Assembly: GCA_964019425.1 (NCBI GenBank)
Contig: OZ025837.1
Location: 615,001-679,000, forward strand
From: Flectonema sp. DT1601
Taxonomy: Eukaryota > Euglenozoa > Diplonemea > Diplonemida > Diplonemidae
DNA: 64,000 bases
Direction of reading: 5' to 3'
A model generated the notes under the pieces. The model was not told the DNA's origin and searched no databases. It saw only the letters and a program-made list of their open reading frames with translations. The translations under genes were made by a program, and so were the position numbers. The stretch's first letter is position 1; every line of letters starts with the position of its first letter. Below, one piece after another: positions 50,757 through 61,295 of this stretch.

Positions 50757-51703
50757 TAGTCTCTCTCTGGAACTGATTACTTATTATTATTATTCTTCAG
50801 AGAGTGATGTGATTGTTTTGTTTTGTTCTGTTATTAGTAACAGTTACACGAATTAAATATCTAAAAAGATAGAATCCACCTTTATCGTGTGCCAGCACAT
50901 CCTCCTAGCTCTTGATCTTTCCACTCTCTGTCGTTGTTGTAATTTCAGAAAGTGATGTGACACATTGCTGAGACACAGTCCTGTAGTGGACCCCGTCATT
51001 CTGATGCCTCTAACCTATCTGTTTATCTTTCCACTTCTCAGAGAGTGATGTGACACATTGCTGAGACACAGTCCTGTAGTGGACCCCGTCATTCTGATGC
51101 CTCTAACCTATCTGTTTATCTTTCCACTTCTCAGAGAGTGATGTGACACATTGCTGAGACACAGTCCTGTAGTGGACCCCGTCATTCTGATGCCTCTAAC
51201 CTATCTGTTTATCTTTCCACTTCTCAGAGAGTGATGTGACACATTGCTGAGACACAGTCCTGTAGTGGACCCCGTCATTCTGATGCCTCTAACCTATCTG
51301 TTTATCTTTCCACTTCTCAGAAAGTGATGTGACACATTGCTGAGACACAGTCCTGTAGTGGACCCCGTCATTCTGATGCCTCTAACCTATCTGTTTATCT
51401 TTCCACTTCTCAGAAAGTGATGTGATTATTTATTATTATTTTCTTGTTTTTTTTCACGACTACGAAACCTTTTTTTTCATCACGCAATTTAAGGTTATCT
51501 GTGATGCCATTCTCTGAGGTGTCCATTTTTTATTTTATTTTATTTTTTACTGATAAATCTCTCTTTGATCTGTCCTCTCTGTCTGTTGTTTTATGAAATT
51601 CAGAGAGTGATGTGGTCCCTGTTTATTAGTTTTAGTTTAGATTTTGTTTGTTCACAATCGATAATTGTTTTCACACAGGATAACAAATATATTAAAGAAA
51701 AAG
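50757..51703. other. Intergenic stretch holding the 93-bp array
   Basis: About 950 bases. Single copies of the array's core (CAGAGAGTGATGTG) flank the array at about 50797 and 51600. No ORF. The acceptor for the next gene ends in TTTTCACACAG at 51678. Confidence 0.7.
50948..51424. repeat. 93-bp tandem repeat, five copies plus part of a sixth
   Basis: Units start at 50948, 51041, 51134, 51227 and 51320, with a partial unit at 51413. They are identical apart from an A/G at the second or third base (GAAAGTGATG or GAGAGTGATG). Stops occur in all six frames, so the array is noncoding although 93 is a multiple of three. Each unit ends in CTAAC, then a 20-base pyrimidine-rich tract, then CAG, the layout of a branch point and 3' splice site. 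It begins right after that CAG with AGAGTGATGTG. Confidence 0.95.
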
Positions 51704-52756
51704 ATGAACATAACAGCGATATTTATTGATACTGATTTTCCACCATTGCCGATGATTATGGACACGAGAACCACGTTGAGTGATGTGGTTGATTTGTTGT
51801 ATGAGGAGAATGGTTTGAGTGATCCTGACTTGGTTGAAATAACATTCGCGGGACGCATTCTCAAAAAATCTGATAATTTAATTTCTTCAGGTGTTGGTGA
51901 CGGCGATCAACTTGACATCGCTTTTTCAAAAAAAGGACATGCGATTAGGGAACTGCAACAAAACCAAAAACAAATATCCACCGAAGGACTACTCAACGAC
52001 ATATGGAAGAAGTGTTCTGTAAGAACTTTAGAATTGTACATCGATGCTGGTGTCTCTGTATCCGAGTCTGATCTAAGAAAAGGACCTCCGATAAGATACG
52101 CGGCACACTGTGAACGAGTCGACATCGTCAAAGCCCTTCTTGACTATCCTGATGTTGATCCTAATAGTTGCGGGATATCAGATTGCTGTCCAGCTTTAAT
52201 AGAAGCTGCGATTTCAGGAAATTTAGAAATTTGTCAAATGTTATCTTCACATCCTCTGACTGATACGAACATCGTTTACGATGGCAACACTCCTTTAGAA
52301 ATAACTGTTCGGAGGGGTCATTTAGACTGCGTTAAATTTTTTATATCACTTCCTGAATGTCGACCAACAGATAACCTGCTTCTGGAAGCAGTAAATCGAG
52401 GTTATTTACACATAGTGGAGTATCTGACTACGGTTTCGTCTGTTCCTTGTCTTCCTCGTTGTCTGTTAGTGGCTACCATGTTAAATTATGAACAGATTGC
52501 TCAAATTATCATTCCTTTGGTTGATATAAACACCGTTCTAGTCTGTGGAACTGAAAGGAAAACATCTCTTCATTGTGCTGTGGAATACGACGTGTCATCG
52601 ATAGTACGGCTTTTGGTTAGCCAACCGAGTATCAATTTAAAGGTTGAGAATCATGACGGGGATACGGCATATGATTTTGCGATGAAAAATGAGAAGTATG
52701 GTTTGGCTGAAATTATAAAAAATTCATCTGCTGGGGAGGTGTTGAAGGAAAACTGA
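51704..52756 (+). CDS. Ubiquitin-like domain plus ankyrin repeats
   Basis: A 350-residue protein from the ATG at 51704; the frame is open to a TTG 39 bases upstream, but an AG acceptor (51678) lies between. Residues 1-80 form a divergent ubiquitin-like domain (I-T-F-A-G-R-I-L, then G-D-Q-L) without a Gly-Gly end, so it is a fixed interaction domain, not a modifier. Residues about 95-345 contain six or so degenerate ankyrin repeats (for example G-N-L-E-I-C, R-G-H-L-D-C-V and a final D-G-D-T-A-Y-D-F-A). Ubl domains of this kind often dock to the proteasome or to p97-type ATPases. The gene directly follows the Ub-like gene and repeat array. Confidence 0.75.
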   Translation: MNITAIFIDTDFPPLPMIMDTRTTLSDVVDLLYEENGLSDPDLVEITFAGRILKKSDNLISSGVGDGDQLDIAFSKKGHAIRELQQNQKQISTEGLLNDIWKKCSVRTLELYIDAGVSVSESDLRKGPPIRYAAHCERVDIVKALLDYPDVDPNSCGISDCCPALIEAAISGNLEICQMLSSHPLTDTNIVYDGNTPLEITVRRGHLDCVKFFISLPECRPTDNLLLEAVNRGYLHIVEYLTTVSSVPCLPRCLLVATMLNYEQIAQIIIPLVDINTVLVCGTERKTSLHCAVEYDVSSIVRLLVSQPSINLKVENHDGDTAYDFAMKNEKYGLAEIIKNSSAGEVLKEN

Positions 52757-52849
52757 ATGAATCACAGACGCGATCTAGCCCTCATTTTTTTAAACAATTT
52801 TCTTAACACGGTATTGACATTTCCCCTTAACAGTATTTACAACATATAA

Positions 52850-53248
52850 ATGGGATACAGCAACAACAGACTAATTGTGTACGGAGATCCCCCAGAAGAG
52901 ATCATAGAGGAAGTACCCGAGCTAGAGCTTGATGGGGTCATACTCGACGAGATTGAATTAAAAAACATCGTCTTGGAGTGCCTGACGGGTCGCATGGGTA
53001 CAGCCAGACACGTTATTGCTCGATGGAGGAGGTTCGCTCAAAGAAAAAAATTAATGAGGTTTTCTGAAGAAATTCCAGAAAGACTCCCAGCTGATTTATG
53101 TGAGGAAGAATCAACTAAGGAGAGTGTTATTAAAAAAATAAAAATTAAAACATCGATCATGAAATCGACTCCATTAGGATTTGGAAGCAAGACTCGGAGG
53201 CGACACTTTTCTATTCACGAGGCTGTCATGCGACACGTATTACCTTAG
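52850..53248 (+). CDS. Small basic protein of unknown function
   Basis: A 132-residue protein. The N-terminus is acidic (PPEEIIEEVPELELDG), followed by a basic helix-rich segment (RHVIARWRRFAQRKK) that could bind calmodulin by pattern, and a basic C-terminus (KTRRRHF). I recognise no family. A clear acceptor (TTCCCCTTAACAG, ending at 52833) lies 16 bases before the ATG, which supports a real gene. Confidence 0.6.
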   Translation: MGYSNNRLIVYGDPPEEIIEEVPELELDGVILDEIELKNIVLECLTGRMGTARHVIARWRRFAQRKKLMRFSEEIPERLPADLCEEESTKESVIKKIKIKTSIMKSTPLGFGSKTRRRHFSIHEAVMRHVLP

Positions 53249-54866
53249 AGAGCAAACCGTTTTAGTTTAGAAAAAATTATGTCTACTTTTTTGGTTTGCT
53301 TTTAATTATTTCACCCTTCCTGTACCTCTGCCAGCCCTTTGATTATAGTATTCTTCAGCGTCGTTTACATTATTTTTTTTTCTTCCTTTTTCTCCCCACA
53401 TTTAATTTTCCATATAGCCCTGTTGCTTATTTTTCCTATATAGGCTATTTTTTTCATCTACTTTTTTACTTTTATCTGTTTGTGTAGTGAAAGCCTGCAT
53501 ATTTATCGTCTTCCTTTCATTTGAGGACTTTGCCAAAAAAAATTATTTTTACTATTTGGTCAACGGACTCATAGCCTCCTAAGTATTTGTTAACTTATCT
53601 TTTTATTTTAGAACGATAGCAAATTCAACATAGAATGAAGTCCCTTAGAACTTACTGATGAAGGCCTAAAAAGGGACAAGTAGTATAAGATTAAGGCTCC
53701 TGAAAACTACATATTCTATTACCCTTTTGATGTTAGGAAACTGTGGAAATGAATACTTTTCTTATTCTCACTTTTCTGTTCTAAAATTAATGATACGATC
53801 TTTAGTATTGTAACTGTTTCTAAAAGGTCAGACTATCACCCCCAATCTGGGAAATTTATTTCCGTTTCTGCTATAAATAATGCACACGATGGGTGAGCGT
53901 CTTCGATTGGGGTGAGTGTGTTTGAGATGAAATAGAATGACAGCGTGATAGTCACGACGACCACTTTAAAGAGAAGTGGTATCCTAGATACGGAAAATTG
54001 ATTTTTTTTTTTTTTTTTTTTTTTTTTAAAGTCCCAAAATGTTGGCACCCTCATAAACAATCGTTCACTAATCATTTCTTGTTTGTGTCAGAAAATGACA
54101 TGTTATTTTTTTTTATTTTTTTGTTTTTTTTTTTAAACACATCTGTCCTGTTCTTTTTTTTTTTTCTTATTCTATTTTAAGAAACATATTCAGATTAAGA
54201 GCCGTTTTATTTTATTTTTTATGATCGAAAATGTTATTTATTTTTTTCTTCCCTGTGCGTTGTTCATTAATATATCTGCGATCAACAAATATAAAGGCTT
54301 TGAATGAGGTTTATATTTTTTTTTTTTATAGTGTTGAGTTGAGAATCAATAGTTTTATTTAAAACAAATAAAAAATAAAAAAAAAATATTGTCAGCAATG
54401 ATGATGTTTTTTTTTTTTTTTTTTTTGATAGAAACCATCTCAAAAAAAAAACAATCCTTTACCCCTTCTAGTCCTGTCGTACCCCCCACAAGACATACGC
54501 CACCACCGACCTGTCAGAAATGATATTTTTATTCTTTTTTTTTGTTGTCAAAAACATTTTCCTTCTAACAACAACAAAAAAAAAAAAAAAAAAAAAAGCC
54601 TTATAACTCATTACACTAAATATGTTCATCTTACACTCGTTTTATAAAAATATTTATTTTTTTTTTTTTTAATATCGTCGCTCTTGTTTTTTTCGAGGTA
54701 GTTAGTATTGACTGGTCGTTATTATTTTTATTATTCTCAACCTACGAGGAGTGGCATAATCCATAGACAAGAGATATTCATTTTTTTCTGATGTAAGTCA
54801 CGAACTATCTCTCTCTCTCTCTCTCTCACTCTCTTTATATATAAAGCAGTATTTCATCATAAAAAG
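53249..54866. other. Noncoding stretch of 1.6 kb
   Basis: Homopolymer-rich except for about 53580-53990, which has mixed composition and a folded element (see 53826-53980). A CT dinucleotide run lies near 54809. ORFs in it are poly-Phe/Lys artefacts. Confidence 0.55.
53826..53980 (+). ncRNA. Possible structured RNA
   Basis: Two contiguous stems: GACTATCAC (53831-53839) with GTGATAGTC (53945-53953), and CCCCAATC (53840-53847) with GATTGGGG (53905-53912), all exact. Inside is GGAAA/TTTCC (53850-53863). A separate 3' hairpin is ACCACTT/AAGTGGT (53960-53966 with 53974-53980). A run of about 25 T starts at 54002, like a pol III terminator. Identity unknown; no match to snRNA, 7SL or RNase P motifs that I could recognise. 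The + strand is chosen because of the T-run. Confidence 0.35.
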
Positions 54867-56906
54867 ATGGCTTTAGCAACGGTTGCAGATGGGACAATTG
54901 AAGAAAGCAAATTCGGAATTGCTGAACTTCCGGCTGAGTGGTTTGGAGGAGCAGGAGCAGGAGATGCTTATGACGGAACGGCATCTCTCCGATTGGGAGA
55001 ATGTGTTTTTATTGAAGACTCAACGTTGACTGGTAACACAGCATTGTGTTCAGCATGGCCAAATAAAATGTCTCGAATGCGAAAAGAAACCACCTCAAAC
55101 ATAAGCAGAGCTATATCAAAGACGGTCGATAATCCCAACCCATGGAACAAACACAATGTGAAAGTAACTTCTTTAACACAATCAGGTAAGAGAATGGTAA
55201 GTTGCACATCTGTAACACTAGAGTCTCAGTCAGGTTTAAATACGACAAATCAAAATGATTTAATTAACAGTCTAGGAAGATATCAAACAGGACAAACATT
55301 AAATATATTATCAAACAGACTATTCTTTGAAAAAGGATTATCCATTACCACTCCTCAACTTGGTTGTTTTTTAATAACAGCACTGCTTCCTTCAGGAAGT
55401 GACGTCTACCAGATGACTGAGAAAACATCATTTCACATAAATATTAAAAAACCAATAAAACCAATGATGAGACACGTTGATTGTCCTTTTCCGGGTTTGT
55501 CAGTTGTTTGGGAAATTATTTATTCAATTATGTCATCACCCTCTCGTTATAATTTATTACTGCATGGTCCTAGCGGGGTGGGAAAGAGTTTCGTCGTATC
55601 AAAATTCGCTGAGGAGTTTAAATTACCGATTACAGTTGTTTCATGTAGTCAGAAGGACAGTCTTGAAAAAATTTCAGAAAAATCCTCTCTGAACGGAATC
55701 ATACTGCTAGAGGACGTTGAGGTTAAGGGAACTAGTGAACTAATTAAAAAAATAACTGCTCTTGCTAAGGATAGCAATGCTGTGATCATATCCACGTCAA
55801 CATCCGCGAGCAAGATAGCAGCCGCCGTCAGGAACGCATCTGTCCTGGGACTTGAAATCTTAATGACTCCTCCTGATGAATATATCCGTTCCAAAATATT
55901 TCAGTATTATCTACCAAGTTCGAGTCCGGATGAATGCATTGAATCAGCCAGTCTCACCCGAGGATGTACCGGCAAGGATATCTCTCGGATTTGTGAGTCG
56001 AAGTCTTCATCTGAAACAGAATTAAAAGAGTTGTGTCTTTCTTATAAAAGTGAACTCCATCGAGCGACTTGCACAGAACTACTAACTCCTATATCATTTA
56101 ACGAGATTGGGGGATTAGATGAAGTTAAGAAAGCTGTCAGTCAAGCAGTGATGTGGCCAGTTAATAATAAAGAAATGGCATCTAATTTTAAAGTTCAGGC
56201 TCCATCTGGGATACTTTTATTTGGACCTCCGGGATGCGCAAAGACGACGATTGCTCGTGCAGTTGCTCATGAGAGCAACCGACCATTATTCAGTGTTGAT
56301 GCTGCTGGTCTGTTTGCTTGTTACGTTGGAGAGAGTGAAAGTATCTTGAGAGCGGCTTTCGCGAAGGCGGCGTTAGTAGCGCCGAGTATTCTATTTATAG
56401 ATGAGTTGGAATCAATCTGTGGGAGTAAACGATCTGATCGAACTGACGACACGGCATCGAAATTACTAACAACCCTCCTCACAGAACTCGATGGGGTCAC
56501 ATCGAAAGCGGATATATTATTCATGGCTGCTACTAACTATCCAGAAGTTCTTGACCCTGCGGTCATCAGACCAGGGCGACTAGACATGATTATACACGTA
56601 CCTCCTCCTAACTCTTGTGAGAGATTATCAATATTAAACTTATTGACGTCTTCAATCACATTATCTGACAATGATATCTTAACAACATTGTCAAGTAACG
56701 AACACACACATAACTACACTGGTGCTGATCTCAAGGCTGTTGTCACGGAAGCAAAGCTTTCTGCAGTTCGTAGGATTCTCAAAAATGGAGGAGGTGAAGA
56801 ATTTCTTAAAAGAGAAGACTTTGATAACGCTTTATCAGTAGTACAGCCGTCACTTAATGAAAATATCACTTCTCGTTATGAACTTTTTGAGAAGCAAATG
56901 GGATGA
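54867..56906 (+). CDS. Tandem AAA+ ATPase, AFG2/SPATA5L1-like
   Basis: A 679-residue protein with two AAA+ modules and a short N-terminal domain. D1 has a Walker A GPSGVGKS (234-241) but a weak Walker B (LLED in place of DE) and no recognisable arginine finger, so it may bind but not hydrolyse ATP. D2 is complete: Walker A GPPGCAKT (453-460), Walker B FIDELES, and the N-x-P-E-V-L-D-P plus RPGRLD sensor/arginine-finger region. The Cys in GPPGCAKT is typical of AFG2 (Drg1/SPATA5) and SPATA5L1 rather than Cdc48. These ATPases release Rlp24-type factors from pre-60S ribosomes in the cytoplasm. The family-level call is firm and the subfamily less so. Confidence 0.8.
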   Translation: MALATVADGTIEESKFGIAELPAEWFGGAGAGDAYDGTASLRLGECVFIEDSTLTGNTALCSAWPNKMSRMRKETTSNISRAISKTVDNPNPWNKHNVKVTSLTQSGKRMVSCTSVTLESQSGLNTTNQNDLINSLGRYQTGQTLNILSNRLFFEKGLSITTPQLGCFLITALLPSGSDVYQMTEKTSFHINIKKPIKPMMRHVDCPFPGLSVVWEIIYSIMSSPSRYNLLLHGPSGVGKSFVVSKFAEEFKLPITVVSCSQKDSLEKISEKSSLNGIILLEDVEVKGTSELIKKITALAKDSNAVIISTSTSASKIAAAVRNASVLGLEILMTPPDEYIRSKIFQYYLPSSSPDECIESASLTRGCTGKDISRICESKSSSETELKELCLSYKSELHRATCTELLTPISFNEIGGLDEVKKAVSQAVMWPVNNKEMASNFKVQAPSGILLFGPPGCAKTTIARAVAHESNRPLFSVDAAGLFACYVGESESILRAAFAKAALVAPSILFIDELESICGSKRSDRTDDTASKLLTTLLTELDGVTSKADILFMAATNYPEVLDPAVIRPGRLDMIIHVPPPNSCERLSILNLLTSSITLSDNDILTTLSSNEHTHNYTGADLKAVVTEAKLSAVRRILKNGGGEEFLKREDFDNALSVVQPSLNENITSRYELFEKQMG

Positions 56907-56954
56907 AATTTCACACTTCATCAGATTTTTTTTATTTTATCGATCCAAATACCC

Positions 56955-56983
56955 TAAATATTCAATTATACTCCCCCTTTCAG
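56955..56983 (+). promoter_or_regulatory. Putative spliced-leader acceptor for the FKBP15-like gene
   Basis: CTAAATATTC then a C/T tract ending in TTTCAG at 56983, 25 bases before the ATG and only 77 bases after the stop of the ATPase gene. Confidence 0.5.
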
Positions 56984-57008
56984 GTGCCATCCCTCCAAAT
57001 ACTAAAAT

Positions 57009-60000
57009 ATGGACTCGGTACCAGCTGAGGTTGTGCTGCACAGTTCCCCAGCTAGTCTGTTTCACTACTCTGGAGGTGGGGGAAATGGTCAGTTTAAGTG
57101 CGTAGCAATGGTGGTAGCGAGTATTACTTCAATGGGTGCTGGTGAAATGCAACAAATAGTTTGCAAGGATCATTCAACAGGGGAACAACATTGCGCTGGA
57201 AGGATTGGAAAGAGAAACGTTGATTCGATTCAGTACTCAATTCAAAATAATTCTTATGCGAGCTTTAGAGGAAACGATGGAGAACATTACTCTTTATACT
57301 TTAAAGTCGCTGAAGAACTTCAACTGTTTACCTTACACTACGGAATAGCATTGGCTCTTACAAATGCCACATCACATTCAGCGAATAAATCTGTTACTTC
57401 TGTTGATGTTGGTCCAGGAAAGGGACCATCCGCAGCACCCGGAGACGCGATTGCCGTTCGGTTCAATGCGTACATTGCTTCACTGTCACCACCAAAACTA
57501 ACAAAGCAATACGATAATAATATGTCTTTAAAACATTCTTATAAATTTCCGATTCCACTAACGACTGGAGCACACGATCTCGACCTCAAGGGATTTGAAG
57601 GCCACACTGTTGGAATGAAATGCCAAACAAAGAGACTTGTCGTAATACCTGCTTCATGTACTCGTGATGGGATTCTATCTGATGATGAAGTCTTGTTGGT
57701 TTACATGGATGCAACAAGGTTGAAGGTTGCGGCTACAGCTCATTCACTTCCTGCAGTGTCATCGTTGCAAATCGAAGCAGCTCCTCCTCCACCTATTTCT
57801 GGTAATCAAATGGTTATAAGTGATAGAATGCATAACGAATCATTTTCGTCTGATTTAGTGAGTGAGGCTCCAACTTCATCTCCACTTCAACCCGTAGTTC
57901 ATCAGATTCAGGTTGTCGCTCCTCAACAACAAACTGAAAATCCGATGAAAACATTCGAACTTATCGAAAATCAAAAAAAACTAATGAACGGAACCGAACT
58001 GACAATGCAATCGATAGCAAGCAGCAACACAACACTTCTTGATAAGATGACTGAGATGTCTGAGAAGATTGATGATGTTTCAGTTAATGTTAAAAGATTA
58101 CAACCAAAGAGCAAAGGAATAACAACATCACAAGCGATGTCTAATCTCCAAATACTATTAGACGACACGGGGAAGTTACAAGATGCGCTACTTGCAAAGG
58201 AAGCTCGCATCAGAGACTTAGAAACTCGACTCCAATCAACTCTTCAACGTGCAGATGGTATGGCAGAGATCAACGCTGAGTTAGTAAGTTCTCAGAAAGA
58301 TGTCAGGAGATCGGAAACAGACAGACTTATAATGCGATTAGAAGATCAGGTGACTCAGCAATCAACTGTTTCGGATGACACTGTCGCCAAACTTTCATCT
58401 GCGGAGCGAAAAAATCACATTCTTGAAGAACGTTGTGAAAGTATGAAAAACGAACTCATCATCGCTAAAGTTGAAGCTGAGACTCAACGAGCAAAAGCCA
58501 CCGAACTAGTTGATCTCTTAAACACTGAACGACTAGCTAGAGACCGTCTCGAAGAAAGATGTGAAAAACTATCATCAGAATCCAGTCACTTTAAAGAAAC
58601 TACTTTCCAAAAGAGTCAAGAGAACAGCACCCTCATTATGAAGCTGGAGACTGATAAACAAAAGTTCCTCCAACTGTTAGAAGACGGTCAGCTCAAAGCA
58701 GAACAAGTAACTGATGAGCTCAGAGACGACATGCTCCGCGAGTTACAGCAACGGGACCAAAAGTTTCAAGAAGAACGTACTCGCGTTGCGAATGATTCCT
58801 TCACGAGAGGAGTTGATCACGGAAGAGAAGTAGTCGCTAGTGAGATTCGTATGAAATGGGAAACAGAAACTCGTGACTTACGAATCAGTAACGGAAAACT
58901 AACAGCTCAGTTGGAAGCTCTCAAAGGAGAATTAACTTTGGAACGCGCAGCCTCAAAAACAACAATCGATAAGTTGTGTTACCCAACAGATGAAACAGAA
59001 GCTAAAGAAGTGAATACTTTACAAGCTCACATAACAGTGTTGCAGAAACAACTCAGTGATACCTTCGATAAGGTTGCTGTTAGTGAATCTTCACTATCTG
59101 AAGCCAGTACTAAACTACTACTATCAGAACAGAAGTTACGAGACACTGAAATACGATGCACGTCAGCTGTTGTAGCTTTATCAAGACAAGTTGTACCTAA
59201 ACACAGTTTGGTTGCATTATTACAACAGGTGTTTAGAGGTCAGAACCCAGACACTTCATTCGAAGCCGAAGACGAGATCTACACGGAAGCTGAGAAACAA
59301 GACATCAAAGACACTAAAGATCGTCAACTCTCTGAGCACCGCGCTGAGCAGCAACGCACTCGCGATCAAGCTGCTCGTGTTGAACAAGAAAAACAAGCAA
59401 CAGCTGACACTCAACGTCGCATCGAAGAGGCAGAAAACGCCGCCAAAGCCGCTGAGGGCACCAGACAAGCAGCAGAAGCCGCTGCGCAGACAGCGGAAGC
59501 CGCCGCACAGACTGCGGAGAGACTTCGAAGGGAGGAAGAACAATCACTCCAAAAGGCGAGGAAATTACAAGTTGAGAATGAAAAGAAACTCGAAGAAGAG
59601 CGGCAGCAGAGACTTCTCAATGAGAGCCAGAAACAAGAAGAGGAAGAGGAAGTAAAACATGTAGTTTCCGCACCAGAAACACCCGTAGCTGATGAACCTG
59701 TGCCAGAGCAGCCTCCAGCAGAGGAGCCCAAACCGGAAGAAAAACCTGCGAGTGAAGAAGACCAAAACAACGAACAGGCGGAACCAACAAACGAACCCTC
59801 TTCACCCTGCAAGAAGTCTGTTTCCTTCTCAGAGATCCCTGTCGAAAATGATGTCATGGAAGCTGCAGAAGAAGCGCCAGAGCCGGAAACTCAGAAGCGC
59901 AAATCCAAGTCCAAGAAATCAAAGAGGGGACAGCAACAGCAACCTCCTCCATTCCCACACGGTACTGCTATTGAAGTGTTGTATGATGGGGAATGGTATC

Positions 60001-60631
60001 CCGCAGTTATCGCACCTGAAGACTCTCAACAAAATGAAGACCAGCACAGCACCATTGTTTGGGATGCGGATGGGTATGTCAGCTCTCTGTAGTTCAATGT
60101 TAAGGATATTATCAAAGAAGTTAAATAAGAAATACAAAAAAAAATAATAAACAAAACAGCTCCCTCGCCTCCGTTCCAATATCCGAAATCCGTGAACCTG
60201 TCGAACAAGAACAGGTACCTGAAAAAACGGACAAGAAGAAGAAAAAGAGGAAAGACAAAAGGGAAAAGAAAGCAGAGGAAGAGCCGGAAGAAGAAGCAAA
60301 ACCAAAACCGGCAGCAAAGAAGGCAGCCTCGGTGCTGGCAACAAATAAAACGAAAAAACCTCTGGTATGTAGTTATCTTCTTGGTTCCAGAACTCCCATT
60401 CTGCGTTTCGATTGCGTGTGTTGATGTGAATATCTATAATTTCAGAACTCCCTCTCCCTGAAGGCTCTGATTTTTCTCGAAAGCCAGCAACTGTCTATTC
60501 TGAGTGATTTCGATTGAGTATTCAGAGATGCTTTAAACTATTTCATAAAATAAAAACAGCTATTCGCCGACGAATCGGATTCAGACGACGATGATCTCAT
60601 CTTGCGGGCTCTAGCAAGGAAGAGAACGTAA
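57009..60631 (+). CDS. FKBP15-like protein (WH1-like, FKBP fold, coiled coil), three exons
   Basis: Exons 57009-60073, 60160-60364 and 60560-60631 join in frame to 1,113 residues. The order matches animal FKBP15/WAFL: an N-terminal WH1-like domain starting with LFHYSGGGG (about 10-115), an FKBP-type domain (about 135-240; V-G-P-G-K-G-P-S-A, then G-F-E-G-H-T-V-G-M-K, then L-V-V-I-P), a long coiled coil (about 310-720), and an Ala/Gln/Glu repeat region. The FKBP active-site aromatics look depleted, so peptidyl-prolyl isomerase activity is doubtful. Residues about 990-1025 (IEVLYDGEWYPAVI) resemble a Tudor/Agenet module, not known to me in FKBP15. The tail is Lys-rich and ends acidic (ADESDSDDDD) then ALARKRT. 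FKBP15 acts in early endosome transport with actin. Without splicing, the reading frame ends at 60092. Confidence 0.75.
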
Positions 60632-61295
60632 ACCAGTTTTCACCTACTGCGAAGTGCTAACTTTTTATAGTGAGTGAGTGACGTCGTTTTGAAGACTGCG
60701 AAAATCAGCCTTCCGTAACAAAGTGGATGAATTCCGAGTGAGTACCGACCCTACTAAATTAGGTTTCCACAAATCAACCAGACTATTGGCCTCTCTTTCC
60801 AATAGGATCTGCTCCGACTTTTCTCCAGCTCAGATCACGTAGTTGTCACAGCGTATTAATATTCATGAGCTGGACAAACTCACTTCCGAGTGCGCAATAT
60901 GTTATAATCGAAAGTTTGTTGTATTCCTCTTTTACTTCGTGTGTTAAGAATTTCTTTCTCATTCGACTCATTTTTATTGATCTTGTTGTTGCTTTTACAG
61001 CTGATCATCGCGTGCCGTGCCTTTGTGTTTAGGCGCCCGTGTGACGTTTGGTTTTTTCTTTATATTTGATTATCGTTTTGGTAGTGAATTATGTTTTAAA
61101 AAAAAAAATGTTTTAATTTTTTTTCGTTGTTTATATTCAACCTTTTTCGTGTTTTGCCAGCCAAAGAGGAAAAAAAAAAAAAAAAAAAATGAACTTCGGT
61201 CCGGCGATGAAAATATTACTTTTTTGGTTCTCTTGGCAGACATAAAATAACCATTATTATCTTTATCACACAGACTTGAAAACTAATACTGGAAG
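60632..61295. other. Noncoding intergenic stretch
   Basis: About 660 bases. An open frame at 61017-61250 begins with ATG but is Phe/Lys-rich through homopolymers and not supported. A tract ending in TTTATCACACAG at 61273, 22 bases before the next ATG, is the likely acceptor. Confidence 0.55.

Noticed and set aside
53654-53705. CTGATGA followed by CTGA, as a snoRNA
   Set aside because: The first base of the C box is wrong and the flanks do not pair.
61017-61250. 77-codon ORF with ATG before the Bax inhibitor gene
   Set aside because: Mostly Phe and Lys from T and A runs, and the acceptor for the real gene lies after it.
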